A stretch of DNA of 44,943 nucleotides from Variovorax sp. CF313 (lineage in GTDB: Bacteria > Pseudomonadota > Gammaproteobacteria > Burkholderiales > Burkholderiaceae_C), in contig NZ_AKIW01000037.1 in assembly GCF_000282635.1 (NCBI RefSeq), forward strand, positions 5,742 through 50,684, given 5' to 3'. Within the stretch, counting starts at the first letter, position 1. Every line of letters begins with the position of its first letter. Below, piece after piece: positions 23,905-32,180 of this stretch. The position numbers were made by a program, and so were the translations under genes. The notes beneath the pieces are model-generated. The model was not told where the DNA came from. It saw only the letters and a list, made by a program, of their open reading frames with translations, and did no database searches.

Positions 23905-24601
23905 AGTACGAAACCTCCACGTCTCCCATGGCGACGCGCCCGCGCTCTGGGAAGTATCGCTCGACGTTGCCGCCGGCCAGATCGTGGCCGTGGTCGGGCC
24001 CAATGGTGCGGGCAAGAGCACGCTGATCAACACCATCGCGGGCATCCTGCGTGCGCGCGAGGGCCAGATACGCATCGACGGCACGGACATCGCGAAGGTC
24101 CCGAGCCATCGCGTGTGCGAGCACGGCATCGCCATCGTTCCGGAAGGGCGGCGCCTGTTCACGCACATGACCGTGCTCGACAACCTCCAGCTCGGCAGCT
24201 GGCGCGCCGATGCGCGCGGCTCGGGCGAAGGCTCGCTCGAAAGGGTGTTCTCGCTTTTTCCGATTTTGAGCGAACGCCGCCACCAGATCGCGGGCTCGAT
24301 GTCCGGCGGCCAGCAGCAGATGGTGGCCATCGGCCGCGCGCTGATGTCACGTCCTCGGCTGCTGCTGATGGACGAGCCTTCGCTCGGCCTTTCGCCGGCC
24401 GTGGTCGAGGACATGTTCCGGATCATCCGGACGATCAACGAGCGCGGCGTGGCCGTGCTGCTGGTCGAGCAGAACATCCACAAGGCCCTCGAGATGGCGC
24501 TTCACGCCTATGTCATCGAGCAAGGCCGGATCGTGGCTTCGGGAAAACCGGACACGCTGCTGGGCAACCCTCGCATCCGGGAGGCTTATCTTGGCGTCTG
24601 A
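23894..24601 (+). CDS. ABC transporter ATPase, LivF-like
   Basis: Second ATPase of the importer, 235 residues. Walker A VVGPNGAGKST (about residues 34-44), Q-loop and IVPEGRRLFTHMTVLDNLQLG (typical LivF), signature MSGGQQQMVAIGRAL (about 138), Walker B RLLLMDEPSLGLSP, and switch His replaced in the context LLVEQNIHKAL (LivF members carry Q here). ATG 23894 overlaps the previous gene by 11 bp. The end overlaps the cupin gene by 11 bp. Confidence 0.94.
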   Translation: MLLEVRNLHVSHGDAPALWEVSLDVAAGQIVAVVGPNGAGKSTLINTIAGILRAREGQIRIDGTDIAKVPSHRVCEHGIAIVPEGRRLFTHMTVLDNLQLGSWRADARGSGEGSLERVFSLFPILSERRHQIAGSMSGGQQQMVAIGRALMSRPRLLLMDEPSLGLSPAVVEDMFRIIRTINERGVAVLLVEQNIHKALEMALHAYVIEQGRIVASGKPDTLLGNPRIREAYLGV

Positions 24602-25202
24602 TTTCTCATCGGGCGAGGGCGCACCGCTCGCCATCCGCCGCGTCGTCACCGGCCACGACAGGACGGGCGCGTCCGAAGTGGCGCTCGACACCCGCGTGCC
24701 GCGTTCCCACGCCTTCCAGCACATTCCGGGCATGGTGTCGCGCCTGGTGTGGGCGAGCGCGCCGGTGCCCGCTCTGCCTTTCGATGGCATGGATCCGACG
24801 CCGGTCGTTGCCGGCTTCGTTCCTGCAGCGGGTGCGACGCGCTTCCTGATCGTCACGTTTCCGCCCGACTGCGTGTTCGCGGCGCGGGACTTCGATCCCG
24901 TGGCCGCGGCCGCGGAAAACCTGGCCGTCAGCCCAGGGTTGGCCGAGTGCTTCGAGCCCGATGGCATGCACGCGACCCCGACCGTGGACTACGCCATCGT
25001 GCTCGACGGCGAGATCTGGATCGAGCTCGACGAGGGGCGCTCGACGCATCTGCAGCGCCATGACGTGGTGGTGCAGCACGGCACCCGCCACGCATGGCGC
25101 AACAAGAGCGAGCGTCCGGCGACGCTCGCCTTCGTGCTGATCGGCGCTTCGGCCGCGGCACGCAACGACACGCCATTTGACACAGGAAGCACACATGACT
25201 GA
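24591..25202 (+). CDS. Cupin-domain protein, TTG start
   Basis: 203 residues. One cupin barrel at about 110-190: TPTVDYAIVLDGEIWIELDEG (motif 1 region, with only one of the usual metal ligands evident), then LQRHDVVVQHGTRHAWRNKSERPATLAFVLIG (motif 2, with His in GTRHAW). The TTG start at 24591 is supported by CGGGAGG six bases upstream, and the translated overlap with livF. In this setting it may be a small-molecule isomerase, a dioxygenase-like protein or a ligand-binding protein; metal ligands are too incomplete to decide. Confidence 0.75.
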   Translation: MASDFSSGEGAPLAIRRVVTGHDRTGASEVALDTRVPRSHAFQHIPGMVSRLVWASAPVPALPFDGMDPTPVVAGFVPAAGATRFLIVTFPPDCVFAARDFDPVAAAAENLAVSPGLAECFEPDGMHATPTVDYAIVLDGEIWIELDEGRSTHLQRHDVVVQHGTRHAWRNKSERPATLAFVLIGASAAARNDTPFDTGSTHD

Positions 25203-26487
25203 CACAAGGATCACGCAACTGCACGGGCGGCGCGTGTGGGATTCACGCGGACGGCCGACGGTGGAGGCCGAGGTCACCCTGGCCTGCGGCACCGTGGCGC
25301 GCGCCATTGCGCCCGCCGGTGCCTCCACAGGCAGCGGCGAGGCGCTCGAGTTGCGCGACGGCGGCCCCCGCTTCGGCGGACTGGATGTGGCGAGGGCGCT
25401 CGGAGCGATGCGCGAGATCGCGGCTTCGATCGAAGGTCTCGATGCGCGCGACCAGGCCGCCATTGACGCACGCATGGTGGCGCTCGACGGCACGCCGAAT
25501 CGCAGCCGCCTGGGCGGCAACGCGATCGTGGCCACCTCGATGGCGGTGCTGCACGCCGCGGCCGCGGCCACGGGGCAGCCTCTGTGGCGCCATCTCGCCG
25601 GCGAGCGCCCGGTGCGCATGCCGCTGCCCGAAGTGCAGATCTTCGGCGGCGGGGCGCATGCCGCGCGGCGCGTCGACGTGCAGGACTTCATGGTGATGTG
25701 CCCGGCGGCCAGCAGCTTCAGCGAAGCGCTCGAATGGACGGCGGAGATCTACCTTGCCGCCGGCGCGTTGATGAAGAAGCAAGGCAAGCTTCAAGGCGTC
25801 GCCGACGAGGGCGGCCACTGGCCGGCCTTCGATTCGAACGAACAGGCACTCGACATGCTGATGCAGGCCATCGCCGATGCGGGCCTGCGCGCGGGCGAGC
25901 AGGTCGGCATCTCGCTCGACATCGCGGCCTCCGAATTCGGCCGGGGCGGCCGCTACACGCTCGCGCTGGAAGACCGCAGCCTCGACACCGGCGAGATGAT
26001 CGCGATGCTCGGCCGTTGGATCGACGCCTACCCGATCCTGTCGATCGAAGATCCGCTGGCCGAAGACGATGCGGCAGGCTTTCGCCAGTTCACCGCAGCC
26101 TACGGCGGCCGCTGCCAGGTCATCGGCGACGATTTTCTGGTGACGAACGCGGCGCGCGTGGAGGCTTCCGCCGCCGATGGCTGCACAACCGCGGTGCTCA
26201 TCAAGCCCAACCAGGCCGGCACCGTCAGCGAGACGCATGCGGCGCTGGTGGCCGGCAAGCAGGCGGGCTTTGGAACCATCGTTTCGGCGCGCTCGGGCGA
26301 GACCGAGGACGTGACCATCGCGCATCTGGCCGTCGGCTGGGACGCGGGCCAGCTCAAGGTGGGTTCGTTCTCCCGCTCGGAGCGCATGGCGAAGTGGAAC
26401 GAGGTCCTTCGCATCGAAGAGTCGCTCGGCCGCGACGCCCTGTTCAGCGGGTGGTCAGCGTTGCCGTTTCGAAATCGCGCGCAATGA
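25195..26487 (+). CDS. Divergent enolase paralog with altered active site
   Basis: 430 residues, full enolase length and fold order: RRVWDSRGRPTVEAEV, the mobile loop APAGASTGSGEALELRD (39-55), GGGAHA (His155), DEGG (Glu205), LDIAASEF (Asp242), SIEDPLAEDD (Glu285), GDDFLVTN (Asp312), LIKPNQAGT (Lys337) and KVGSFSRSER (Lys388). All three Mg ligands and both catalytic lysines are kept. Two near-invariant active-site positions are changed: the QEF motif is QDF (Asp164) and SHRSG is SARSG (Ala365 for His). The canonical enzyme converts 2-phosphoglycerate to phosphoenolpyruvate. Placement in an aromatic-acid operon and these changes argue for a different, related substrate. It overlaps the cupin gene by 8 bp. 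Confidence 0.88.
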   Translation: MTDTRITQLHGRRVWDSRGRPTVEAEVTLACGTVARAIAPAGASTGSGEALELRDGGPRFGGLDVARALGAMREIAASIEGLDARDQAAIDARMVALDGTPNRSRLGGNAIVATSMAVLHAAAAATGQPLWRHLAGERPVRMPLPEVQIFGGGAHAARRVDVQDFMVMCPAASSFSEALEWTAEIYLAAGALMKKQGKLQGVADEGGHWPAFDSNEQALDMLMQAIADAGLRAGEQVGISLDIAASEFGRGGRYTLALEDRSLDTGEMIAMLGRWIDAYPILSIEDPLAEDDAAGFRQFTAAYGGRCQVIGDDFLVTNAARVEASAADGCTTAVLIKPNQAGTVSETHAALVAGKQAGFGTIVSARSGETEDVTIAHLAVGWDAGQLKVGSFSRSERMAKWNEVLRIEESLGRDALFSGWSALPFRNRAQ

Positions 26488-26524
26488 CACCGCGCGCCAC
26501 ATCCCACAAAGGAAGCCATCTCCA

Positions 26525-27106
26525 ATGAACACGATCAGGCTGGCAGGCATTTCCGGAAGCCTGCGAAAAGCATCCAGCAACACGGCCATTCTCCGCACGC
26601 TCCAGGCATCGCTGCCTGCGGGCGTGGAGATGGCGCTGCTGCCGCTCGACGGCATTCCCTCGTACAACCAGGACCTCGACGGCCCGGATCTTCCCGATGC
26701 CGTGCGGGCGTTCAAGGCGACCATCGATTCGAGCGACGGCGTCGTGCTGTGCTCGCCCGAATACAACTTTGGCATGCCCGGCGTCCTGAAGAACGCACTC
26801 GACTGGGCATCGCGGCCGGCGTTCGCTTCCCCGCTGAAGGGCAAGCCGGTGCTGTTGATGACCAGCTCGCCGGCATTCACCGGTGGCGTGCGCGCGCAAG
26901 CCCAGTTGCGCGACACGCTCGGCGGCACCTTGTCGCGCGTGATCTCCAGGCCCCAGGTCGTCATCGCGGGTGTCAACGCAAAGATTGAAGACGGGCGCCT
27001 GGCAGACGCCACGAGCCTGGCCTTCGCGCTCGAAGCCATCAATGACCTGATCGCCGAGATCGGCTTGCTTCGCGCGGCCCGAACTTCGGTGGCGCAGCCA
27101 GCCTAG
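26525..27106 (+). CDS. NAD(P)H-dependent FMN reductase (ChrR/quinone-reductase type)
   Basis: Flavodoxin-fold reductase of 193 residues. The FMN-phosphate loop GISGSLRKASSN is at residues 8-19, and SPEYNFGMPGVLKNALDW at 78-95 is the second family signature. Members reduce quinones, azo dyes or chromate, or supply reduced FMN to a monooxygenase. No FMN-dependent monooxygenase is seen in the window, so quinone reduction (keeping catechol-type intermediates reduced) is the simpler guess. 37 bp after the enolase-like gene. Confidence 0.87.
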   Translation: MNTIRLAGISGSLRKASSNTAILRTLQASLPAGVEMALLPLDGIPSYNQDLDGPDLPDAVRAFKATIDSSDGVVLCSPEYNFGMPGVLKNALDWASRPAFASPLKGKPVLLMTSSPAFTGGVRAQAQLRDTLGGTLSRVISRPQVVIAGVNAKIEDGRLADATSLAFALEAINDLIAEIGLLRAARTSVAQPA

Positions 27107-27158
27107 AGCTGAGCGGCAAGTCTTTTCCCTCTCAATTCAACCCTCCGCGAGGTTCCTC

Positions 27159-28166
27159 ATGCTGCCCGCCGTCAATCTTCGTCCGCCGTTCAACATCACG
27201 CGTGCCAGCCACGTCGTGCTCCATGTCGCCGATCTCGCAAGGAGCCGCGACTTCTACGTCAACATCGTCGGGCTCGTCATCTCGGAGGAAGGCGAAGGCG
27301 TCTGCTACCTGCGCGGCCTGGCCGAGGCCTGCCATCACAGCCTGGTGCTGGTTCAGTCGCAGGGCGGCGAACAGACCTGCAAGCGGATCGGCTTTCGCGT
27401 TTTCTTCGAGGAAGACCTCGACAGCGCCTACGCGTTCTTCAAGTCCGAAGGGCTCGCGGCCGAATGGGTCGATGTTCCGCATCAAGGGCGCACGCTCCAC
27501 GTGGAGGACCCGATCGGCACAAAGATCGAACTCTGCGCGCAGATGGAGACGCTGCCGCGCATGTACCTGAAGTTCGAGAGCTTCACCGGCGCCCATGCGC
27601 AGCGCCTCGACCACTACCAGCTGCTGGCACCGGACACCTACGCACTGTGCGAGTTCTACAGCCGGCTGGGCTTTCGCAACTCCGAGTACATCGCCCATGG
27701 CGACAAGCTGCTGGGTGCGTTCATGTACCGCAAGGGCACCTGCCTGGACCTGGCGATCGTGCAGGGCCAGGGCCCCCGCCTGCACCACTTCGCCTACACC
27801 GTCTCGGAGTCGCACAACATCTTCACCGCTTGCGACCTGGCGGGCAACCATGGCTACGCCGCATCGGTGGAGCGCGGCCCCGGCCGCCACGGGCCGGGCG
27901 GGATGCTGTTCGTCTATCTGCGCGACCCCGATGGTCATCGCGTGGAGCTGTTCAACAGCCACTACCAGACGATCGACATCGAGATCGAACCCGTCCGGTG
28001 GGAGGCGGCCTCGCTGAGCACCAATGTGCGCTGGGGGATTCCCGCCCCCGCGCGCTGGTACTTCGAGGCCACCGCCTTCGCCGGGGCCGCGCTCATCGAG
28101 CCGGCCGAGAAACCCAATCCCCAAACGCTGGAGAGCTACGCGCTGGCGCTCTCCATGCAGAAATAA
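27159..28166 (+). CDS. Extradiol ring-cleavage dioxygenase, homoprotocatechuate 2,3-dioxygenase type
   Basis: 335 residues, two-domain VOC (type I) extradiol dioxygenase. Metal ligands by motif: His152 (RLDHYQL), His210 (RLHHFAY) and Glu263 (GHRVELF). The second-sphere residues of the HpaD/MndD group are also present: His219 (ESHNI), His244 (PGRHG) and Tyr253 (FVYLRDPDG). The start and overall length match that group. It should open a catechol ring next to the hydroxyl pair, using O2. This is the key enzyme naming the island as a meta-cleavage cluster. The true substrate could be homoprotocatechuate or another substituted catechol. Confidence 0.9.
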   Translation: MLPAVNLRPPFNITRASHVVLHVADLARSRDFYVNIVGLVISEEGEGVCYLRGLAEACHHSLVLVQSQGGEQTCKRIGFRVFFEEDLDSAYAFFKSEGLAAEWVDVPHQGRTLHVEDPIGTKIELCAQMETLPRMYLKFESFTGAHAQRLDHYQLLAPDTYALCEFYSRLGFRNSEYIAHGDKLLGAFMYRKGTCLDLAIVQGQGPRLHHFAYTVSESHNIFTACDLAGNHGYAASVERGPGRHGPGGMLFVYLRDPDGHRVELFNSHYQTIDIEIEPVRWEAASLSTNVRWGIPAPARWYFEATAFAGAALIEPAEKPNPQTLESYALALSMQK

Positions 28167-28186
28167 AGACGAGAAAGGTCACTGCC

Positions 28187-28717
28187 ATGGCACGAGTCAG
28201 ATATCTCCAACGTTCGGACACCGACGCCGACCCAGCCCTGTTCGACAGGCTGGAACGCGAACGCAAGGTGCCCACCGCCAACATCTTCCGGGCGCTGGCG
28301 AACGCGCCGGGGGCGCTGGACGGTTTCATTTCCTACGCCAACACATTGCGCGGCTCCCAGCTGAGCCCCAAGCTTCGCGAACTGGCGATCCTCACCGTGG
28401 GCCATTGCACCGGGTCGGCGTACGAGATCGCGCATCACCAGTCGCATGGGCTCAAGGCGGGCGTCAGCGCGGAGCAGCTCAAGGCCGTGCCCGACTTCGA
28501 AGGCTCTGCGCTCTTCGACGACGAGGAGCGCGCCGTTATGGCGCTGGCGCGCGAGTCGACGCTGAAGGTCGACGTGAGCGAACCCACGTGGCGCAAGGCC
28601 GCCGCCTTCCTGTCGGAGCGCGAGCTGGTCGAACTGGTGCTCACGATCGGTTGGTACAACTCCGGCGTTCGCATCATGGGTGCTCTGGCCATCGAGCTCG
28701 AGGACGGATACCGCTGA
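28187..28717 (+). CDS. Carboxymuconolactone decarboxylase-family (AhpD-like) protein
   Basis: 176 residues with one CMD domain: SPKLRELAILTVGHCTGSAYEIAHHQSHGLKAGVS (in parts, about 60-95). The proton-relay set (Glu, Cys, two His) is present but only one Cys is seen, so an AhpD-type CxxC disulfide reductase is unlikely. Related proteins are decarboxylases or lactone-handling enzymes in aromatic catabolism. It starts 20 bp after the dioxygenase with AGAAAGG upstream. Confidence 0.82.
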   Translation: MARVRYLQRSDTDADPALFDRLERERKVPTANIFRALANAPGALDGFISYANTLRGSQLSPKLRELAILTVGHCTGSAYEIAHHQSHGLKAGVSAEQLKAVPDFEGSALFDDEERAVMALARESTLKVDVSEPTWRKAAAFLSERELVELVLTIGWYNSGVRIMGALAIELEDGYR

Positions 28718-28781
28718 CAACAGCCGCCGCACGCCCGGCCGGCGCCGTCCAGCCGGTCATCTGAAATTCCAGGAGACAACG

Positions 28782-30005
28782 ATGAGCATCACCAGATTTC
28801 AACGACAGCGCCGAACCCTTCTTGCCGCGGCCGGCACGCTGATGCTGGCCTACGGGCTGCCTGCGCGCGCGCAGGGTGGAGGCGGCGCAGAGCCGATTCG
28901 GGTGGGCGGCACGCTGCCGCTCACCGGACCCCTGGCGCCGGTGGGCGCCATCCACAAGGTTGCGGCCGAGGTCTTCGTCGATGCGCTGAACAAGCGCGGT
29001 GGACTGCTGGGCCGCAAGGTGGAGCTCACGCTGCTGGACGACCAGTCGCAGCCGGGCAACGCGCGCACCTTGTACGAACGCCTCATCACGCGGGAAAAGC
29101 TCGACCTGCTGATGGGACCGTATGGCACCAGCTCGATCATCGCGGCGATGGGCGTGGCGCAGCGCTTCAACAAGCTGTTCATCCAGAGCAGCCTCGGCGA
29201 CCCGAGCCTGGCGCCCTACGAGATGCAGTTTCCGGCACTCCCGCTGGGGCCGGAGCCGCGTCTGGCCGATACCGAGGTGCTGCTCGATGCCTACGCGAGC
29301 ACCGCCACGCCGCCGAAGACCATCGCCTTCGTCACCAGCAAGTTTCCCTCGGCGCTCGACCTGGCCAAGGGCGGGCAGGAGATCGCGGCCAAGCGGGGCC
29401 TGAAGACCGTGCTGTCGCTCGAGTACGAATTTGGTACGCGCGACTTCGGCGGCATTGCCGCGCGCATCAAGGATGCCGCGCCGGACCTGCTGTGGTCCGG
29501 CGCGGTCGGCCTGGAGGCGGCGCAGCTGCTCGATGCCATGAAGCGCATCGACTACCAGCCCGCGCGCCAGTTCCATCTGTTTCCCGCGCCGGGGCCGACC
29601 GTGTCGAACCCGCAGGCAAGCGGCCTGACCACGCTCACGTGGTTCGAAGACCATGCGCCCTTCACGCAGAACGCCGGCGCGGCCGAGTTCGTTGCCGCCT
29701 ACAACGAGCGCGTGAAGGCCGCGGGCCTCTCGTGGCCGCACGTCGACTACCAGGCCGCGGCGGAATTCGCGGCCTGGCAGATCCTGGAAGCCGCGGCTAA
29801 GGGCGTCGGCCGCCTCGACGACAAGGCCATGGCCGCATGGCTGCGCGCCAATCCGGTCGACACCGTGCTGGGGACGCGCCGCTTCGACGGCAAGTTCAAC
29901 AGCGGCGCCGCCGACACCAAGATCAAGCAGGCCCAGAACGGCAAGTGGGTCACCGTGTGGCCGCCGAAGTTTCGTCCGTCGGGTGGGGCATTCGTCGCCC
30001 CTTAA
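28782..30005 (+). CDS. ABC transporter substrate-binding protein, LivK-like
   Basis: 407-residue periplasmic partner of the LivHMGF-like importer. The signal peptide has a twin-arginine-like QRRTLLAAAGTLMLAYGLPARA stretch (given in parts; residues 9-30). The mature protein starts EPIRVGGTLPLTGPLAPVG, the type I periplasmic-binding signature, with LLGRKVELTLLDDQSQPG and the Gly-rich ligand contacts after it. AGGAGA lies seven bases before ATG 28782. Proteins of this branch in such clusters bind aromatic acids; the ligand is not predictable here. Confidence 0.9.
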   Translation: MSITRFQRQRRTLLAAAGTLMLAYGLPARAQGGGGAEPIRVGGTLPLTGPLAPVGAIHKVAAEVFVDALNKRGGLLGRKVELTLLDDQSQPGNARTLYERLITREKLDLLMGPYGTSSIIAAMGVAQRFNKLFIQSSLGDPSLAPYEMQFPALPLGPEPRLADTEVLLDAYASTATPPKTIAFVTSKFPSALDLAKGGQEIAAKRGLKTVLSLEYEFGTRDFGGIAARIKDAAPDLLWSGAVGLEAAQLLDAMKRIDYQPARQFHLFPAPGPTVSNPQASGLTTLTWFEDHAPFTQNAGAAEFVAAYNERVKAAGLSWPHVDYQAAAEFAAWQILEAAAKGVGRLDDKAMAAWLRANPVDTVLGTRRFDGKFNSGAADTKIKQAQNGKWVTVWPPKFRPSGGAFVAP

Positions 30006-30026
30006 GTTTTTCAAGAAGAGGTTTTC

Positions 30027-31154
30027 ATGAGCAGAACAATGACCGCAGCCCGGCTGCACGCGCTCGGCACGCCGATGTCGCTCGACACGATCCCGGTTCC
30101 CAAGCCACGCCCCAGCGACCTGCTGGTGAAGGTGATGGCATGCGGCATCGTGCCCAACATGGCCAACGTCATCAACAACTGGCCGACCTGGTTTCCGCAC
30201 CAGCCCTTGCCGCGTTTTCCGGCCATCTTCGGGCTGGATGCCGTGGGCGTCGTCGAGGAGGTCGGCGAGGCCGTGATCAATGCCAAGCCGGGCGACCGCG
30301 TCTATGTGAGCCCGCTGCGTTCCTGCGGCTCCTGCAGGGCGTGCCGCGCGGGCCAGCGCAGCCATTGCCGCTACTTCACGCTCAACGGCTACTTCAGCAC
30401 GAGCCGCGATGGCCAGCGCATCTTCGACCTGTATCCGTACGGCGGCTTCAGCCAATACATGACGGCGCCGGAGTACGCGATCGTCAACCTGCCGGACAAC
30501 CTGAGCTTCGAGCAGGCGGGGCGTTTCGGCTATCTGGGCACGTCCTATGGCGCCCTGAAGAATGCCGGCGCCGGCCCCGGCCAGGTCGCGCTCATCGACG
30601 GCATCACGGGCACGCTGGGTGTCGCGGCCACGATGCTCGGCCTAGCCATGGGCCTGTCGCAGATCCTGGGTACCGGGCGCGACGAACGGCTGCTCGCCAG
30701 GATCAAGGCGCTGGCGCCCGACCGCATCCAGGTGATGCGGCTTGGCGAGGGCTCCACCGGCGAATGGGCCAAGTCGCTCACGGCCGGGGAGGGCGCCGAC
30801 TTCGCCATCAGCGCACTGGGCGCGAAGGCGCCCGCGGCCACCATGCTCGACTCGATGAGGGGCGTGCGCCGCGGCGGCAAGGTGGTCAACGTGGGCGGCG
30901 TGGCGGAAGACCTGCCGATCGACGTGAAGTGGCTGATGGACGAGCAGATCCAGCTGATCGGATCGAACTGGTTCACGACGGCGCAGGGCCAGGAGATGGC
31001 GGAGATGGTTCGCACCGGCACGCTCGACCTGTCGTACCTGGAACATCGCGCCTTCCCGCTTTCGCGCGTGAACGAGGCGATCTCCGGCCTGAAGGACCGC
31101 GACGGCGGCTTCAGCAACTACGTCGTGCTGCCCCAGGCCGTGGACGCGGCGTGA
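30027..31154 (+). CDS. MDR-family zinc-type dehydrogenase with degenerate catalytic zinc site
   Basis: 375 residues, medium-chain dehydrogenase/reductase fold. The structural-zinc lobe is intact (Cys100, Cys103, Cys106, Cys114 in CGSCRACRAGQRSHC). The catalytic zinc site is not: Cys39 is kept (MACGIVPN) but GHE is replaced by GLD (69-71). The Rossmann loop DGITGTLGVAATMLGLAMG begins near residue 191. It may be an oxidoreductase working without catalytic zinc, or with other ligands. It ends with a TGA that overlaps the GTG of the kinase gene. Confidence 0.85.
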   Translation: MSRTMTAARLHALGTPMSLDTIPVPKPRPSDLLVKVMACGIVPNMANVINNWPTWFPHQPLPRFPAIFGLDAVGVVEEVGEAVINAKPGDRVYVSPLRSCGSCRACRAGQRSHCRYFTLNGYFSTSRDGQRIFDLYPYGGFSQYMTAPEYAIVNLPDNLSFEQAGRFGYLGTSYGALKNAGAGPGQVALIDGITGTLGVAATMLGLAMGLSQILGTGRDERLLARIKALAPDRIQVMRLGEGSTGEWAKSLTAGEGADFAISALGAKAPAATMLDSMRGVRRGGKVVNVGGVAEDLPIDVKWLMDEQIQLIGSNWFTTAQGQEMAEMVRTGTLDLSYLEHRAFPLSRVNEAISGLKDRDGGFSNYVVLPQAVDAA

Positions 31155-32155
31155 ACGGCACGGAATCCATGCTCGGCGCTTTCCTGGTGTCGCAGGGATT
31201 GGCCAGTGCGCAGGAGCCGGCACATTGGCATCCGCTCGCGGGGGGCGTGTCCTCCGATATCTGGCGCGTCGATCTCCCGGGCCGGTCGATGTGCATCAAG
31301 CGTGCGCTGGCCAGGCTCAAGGTGTCCGCGGATTGGCAAGCTCCGGTGTCGCGCAACGCCTATGAGTGGGCATGGCTGCAGTTCGCGGCATGCCACGCGC
31401 CCGACCATGCGCCGCGCCCGCTCGCCCATGATCCCGAGGCAGGGCTCTTCGCCATGTCCTTCCTCGCGCCCGAGGAGCATCCGGTGTGGAAAGAGCGGCT
31501 GATGGCCGGCGAGGTCTCGGCGCACACGGCGCAAGCGGTCGGTCGCGTCCTCGGCGAGTTGCACGCGGCCAGCGTGGGAAGGGCCGAACTCGCCGCCGCA
31601 TTCGACACCACGGACAACTTCCGGGCGCTGCGTCTCGAACCCTACTTCGCCGCCACGGCGCAGCGCCATCCGGTGTTGGGCGCTGCGTTGATGGACCTGG
31701 TGGAGCGCACAGCCGGGCTGCAGATCGCACTGGTGCACGGCGACGTGAGTCCGAAGAACATCCTGATCGGGCCCCGCGGGCCCGTGCTGCTCGACGCGGA
31801 GTGCGCGTGGTATGGAGATCCGGCCTTCGACCTGGCTTTTTGCCTGAACCATCTCCTGCTGAAGTGCCTCGCACGTCCGGACCGGCGCGAAACCCTGCTC
31901 GCGGCTTTCGCGGCGCTGGCCGATGCCTACTTCGCGCAGGCGAACTGGGAGCCGCGGGCGGAGCTGGAAGAACGCGCCGCCCGATTGCTGCCCGCGCTGC
32001 TGCTGGCCCGCATCGACGGCAAGTCGCCGGTCGAGTACGTGAATGAAGAGGCCCAACGCGATGCAGTACGCGCATTCGCCATTCCGCTGGTGCTGCGTCC
32101 CGCCGGCCAGCTCTCGTCCATCGCACGCGACTGGGGCAAGGCAGCGGTTCGCTGA
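31151..32155 (+). CDS. APH-family small-molecule kinase
   Basis: 334 residues, aminoglycoside-phosphotransferase/choline-kinase fold. Nucleotide loop PLAGGVSSDIWRVDL (about 29-43), Lys in SMCIKRAL, catalytic loop LVHGDVSPKNILIG (about 196-209) and the DFG-like LLDAECAWYGDPAFDLAF (about 214). GTG 31151 overlaps the stop of the dehydrogenase (GTGA), implying translational coupling; ATG 31169 is an alternative. The family phosphorylates hydroxyls of small metabolites (methylthioribose, homoserine, choline, sugars). Next to a D-2-hydroxyacid dehydrogenase and an enolase paralog, a hydroxy-acid kinase role is attractive but inferred. Confidence 0.85.
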   Translation: MNGTESMLGAFLVSQGLASAQEPAHWHPLAGGVSSDIWRVDLPGRSMCIKRALARLKVSADWQAPVSRNAYEWAWLQFAACHAPDHAPRPLAHDPEAGLFAMSFLAPEEHPVWKERLMAGEVSAHTAQAVGRVLGELHAASVGRAELAAAFDTTDNFRALRLEPYFAATAQRHPVLGAALMDLVERTAGLQIALVHGDVSPKNILIGPRGPVLLDAECAWYGDPAFDLAFCLNHLLLKCLARPDRRETLLAAFAALADAYFAQANWEPRAELEERAARLLPALLLARIDGKSPVEYVNEEAQRDAVRAFAIPLVLRPAGQLSSIARDWGKAAVR

Positions 32156-32180
32156 ACCCGGCCTGCGCCGGGCCGCAAGC

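Noticed and set aside
32157..32172. CCCGGC/GCCGGG hairpin between the convergent kinase and hydroxyacid dehydrogenase genes as a terminator
   Set aside because: Short stem with no U tract on either strand.
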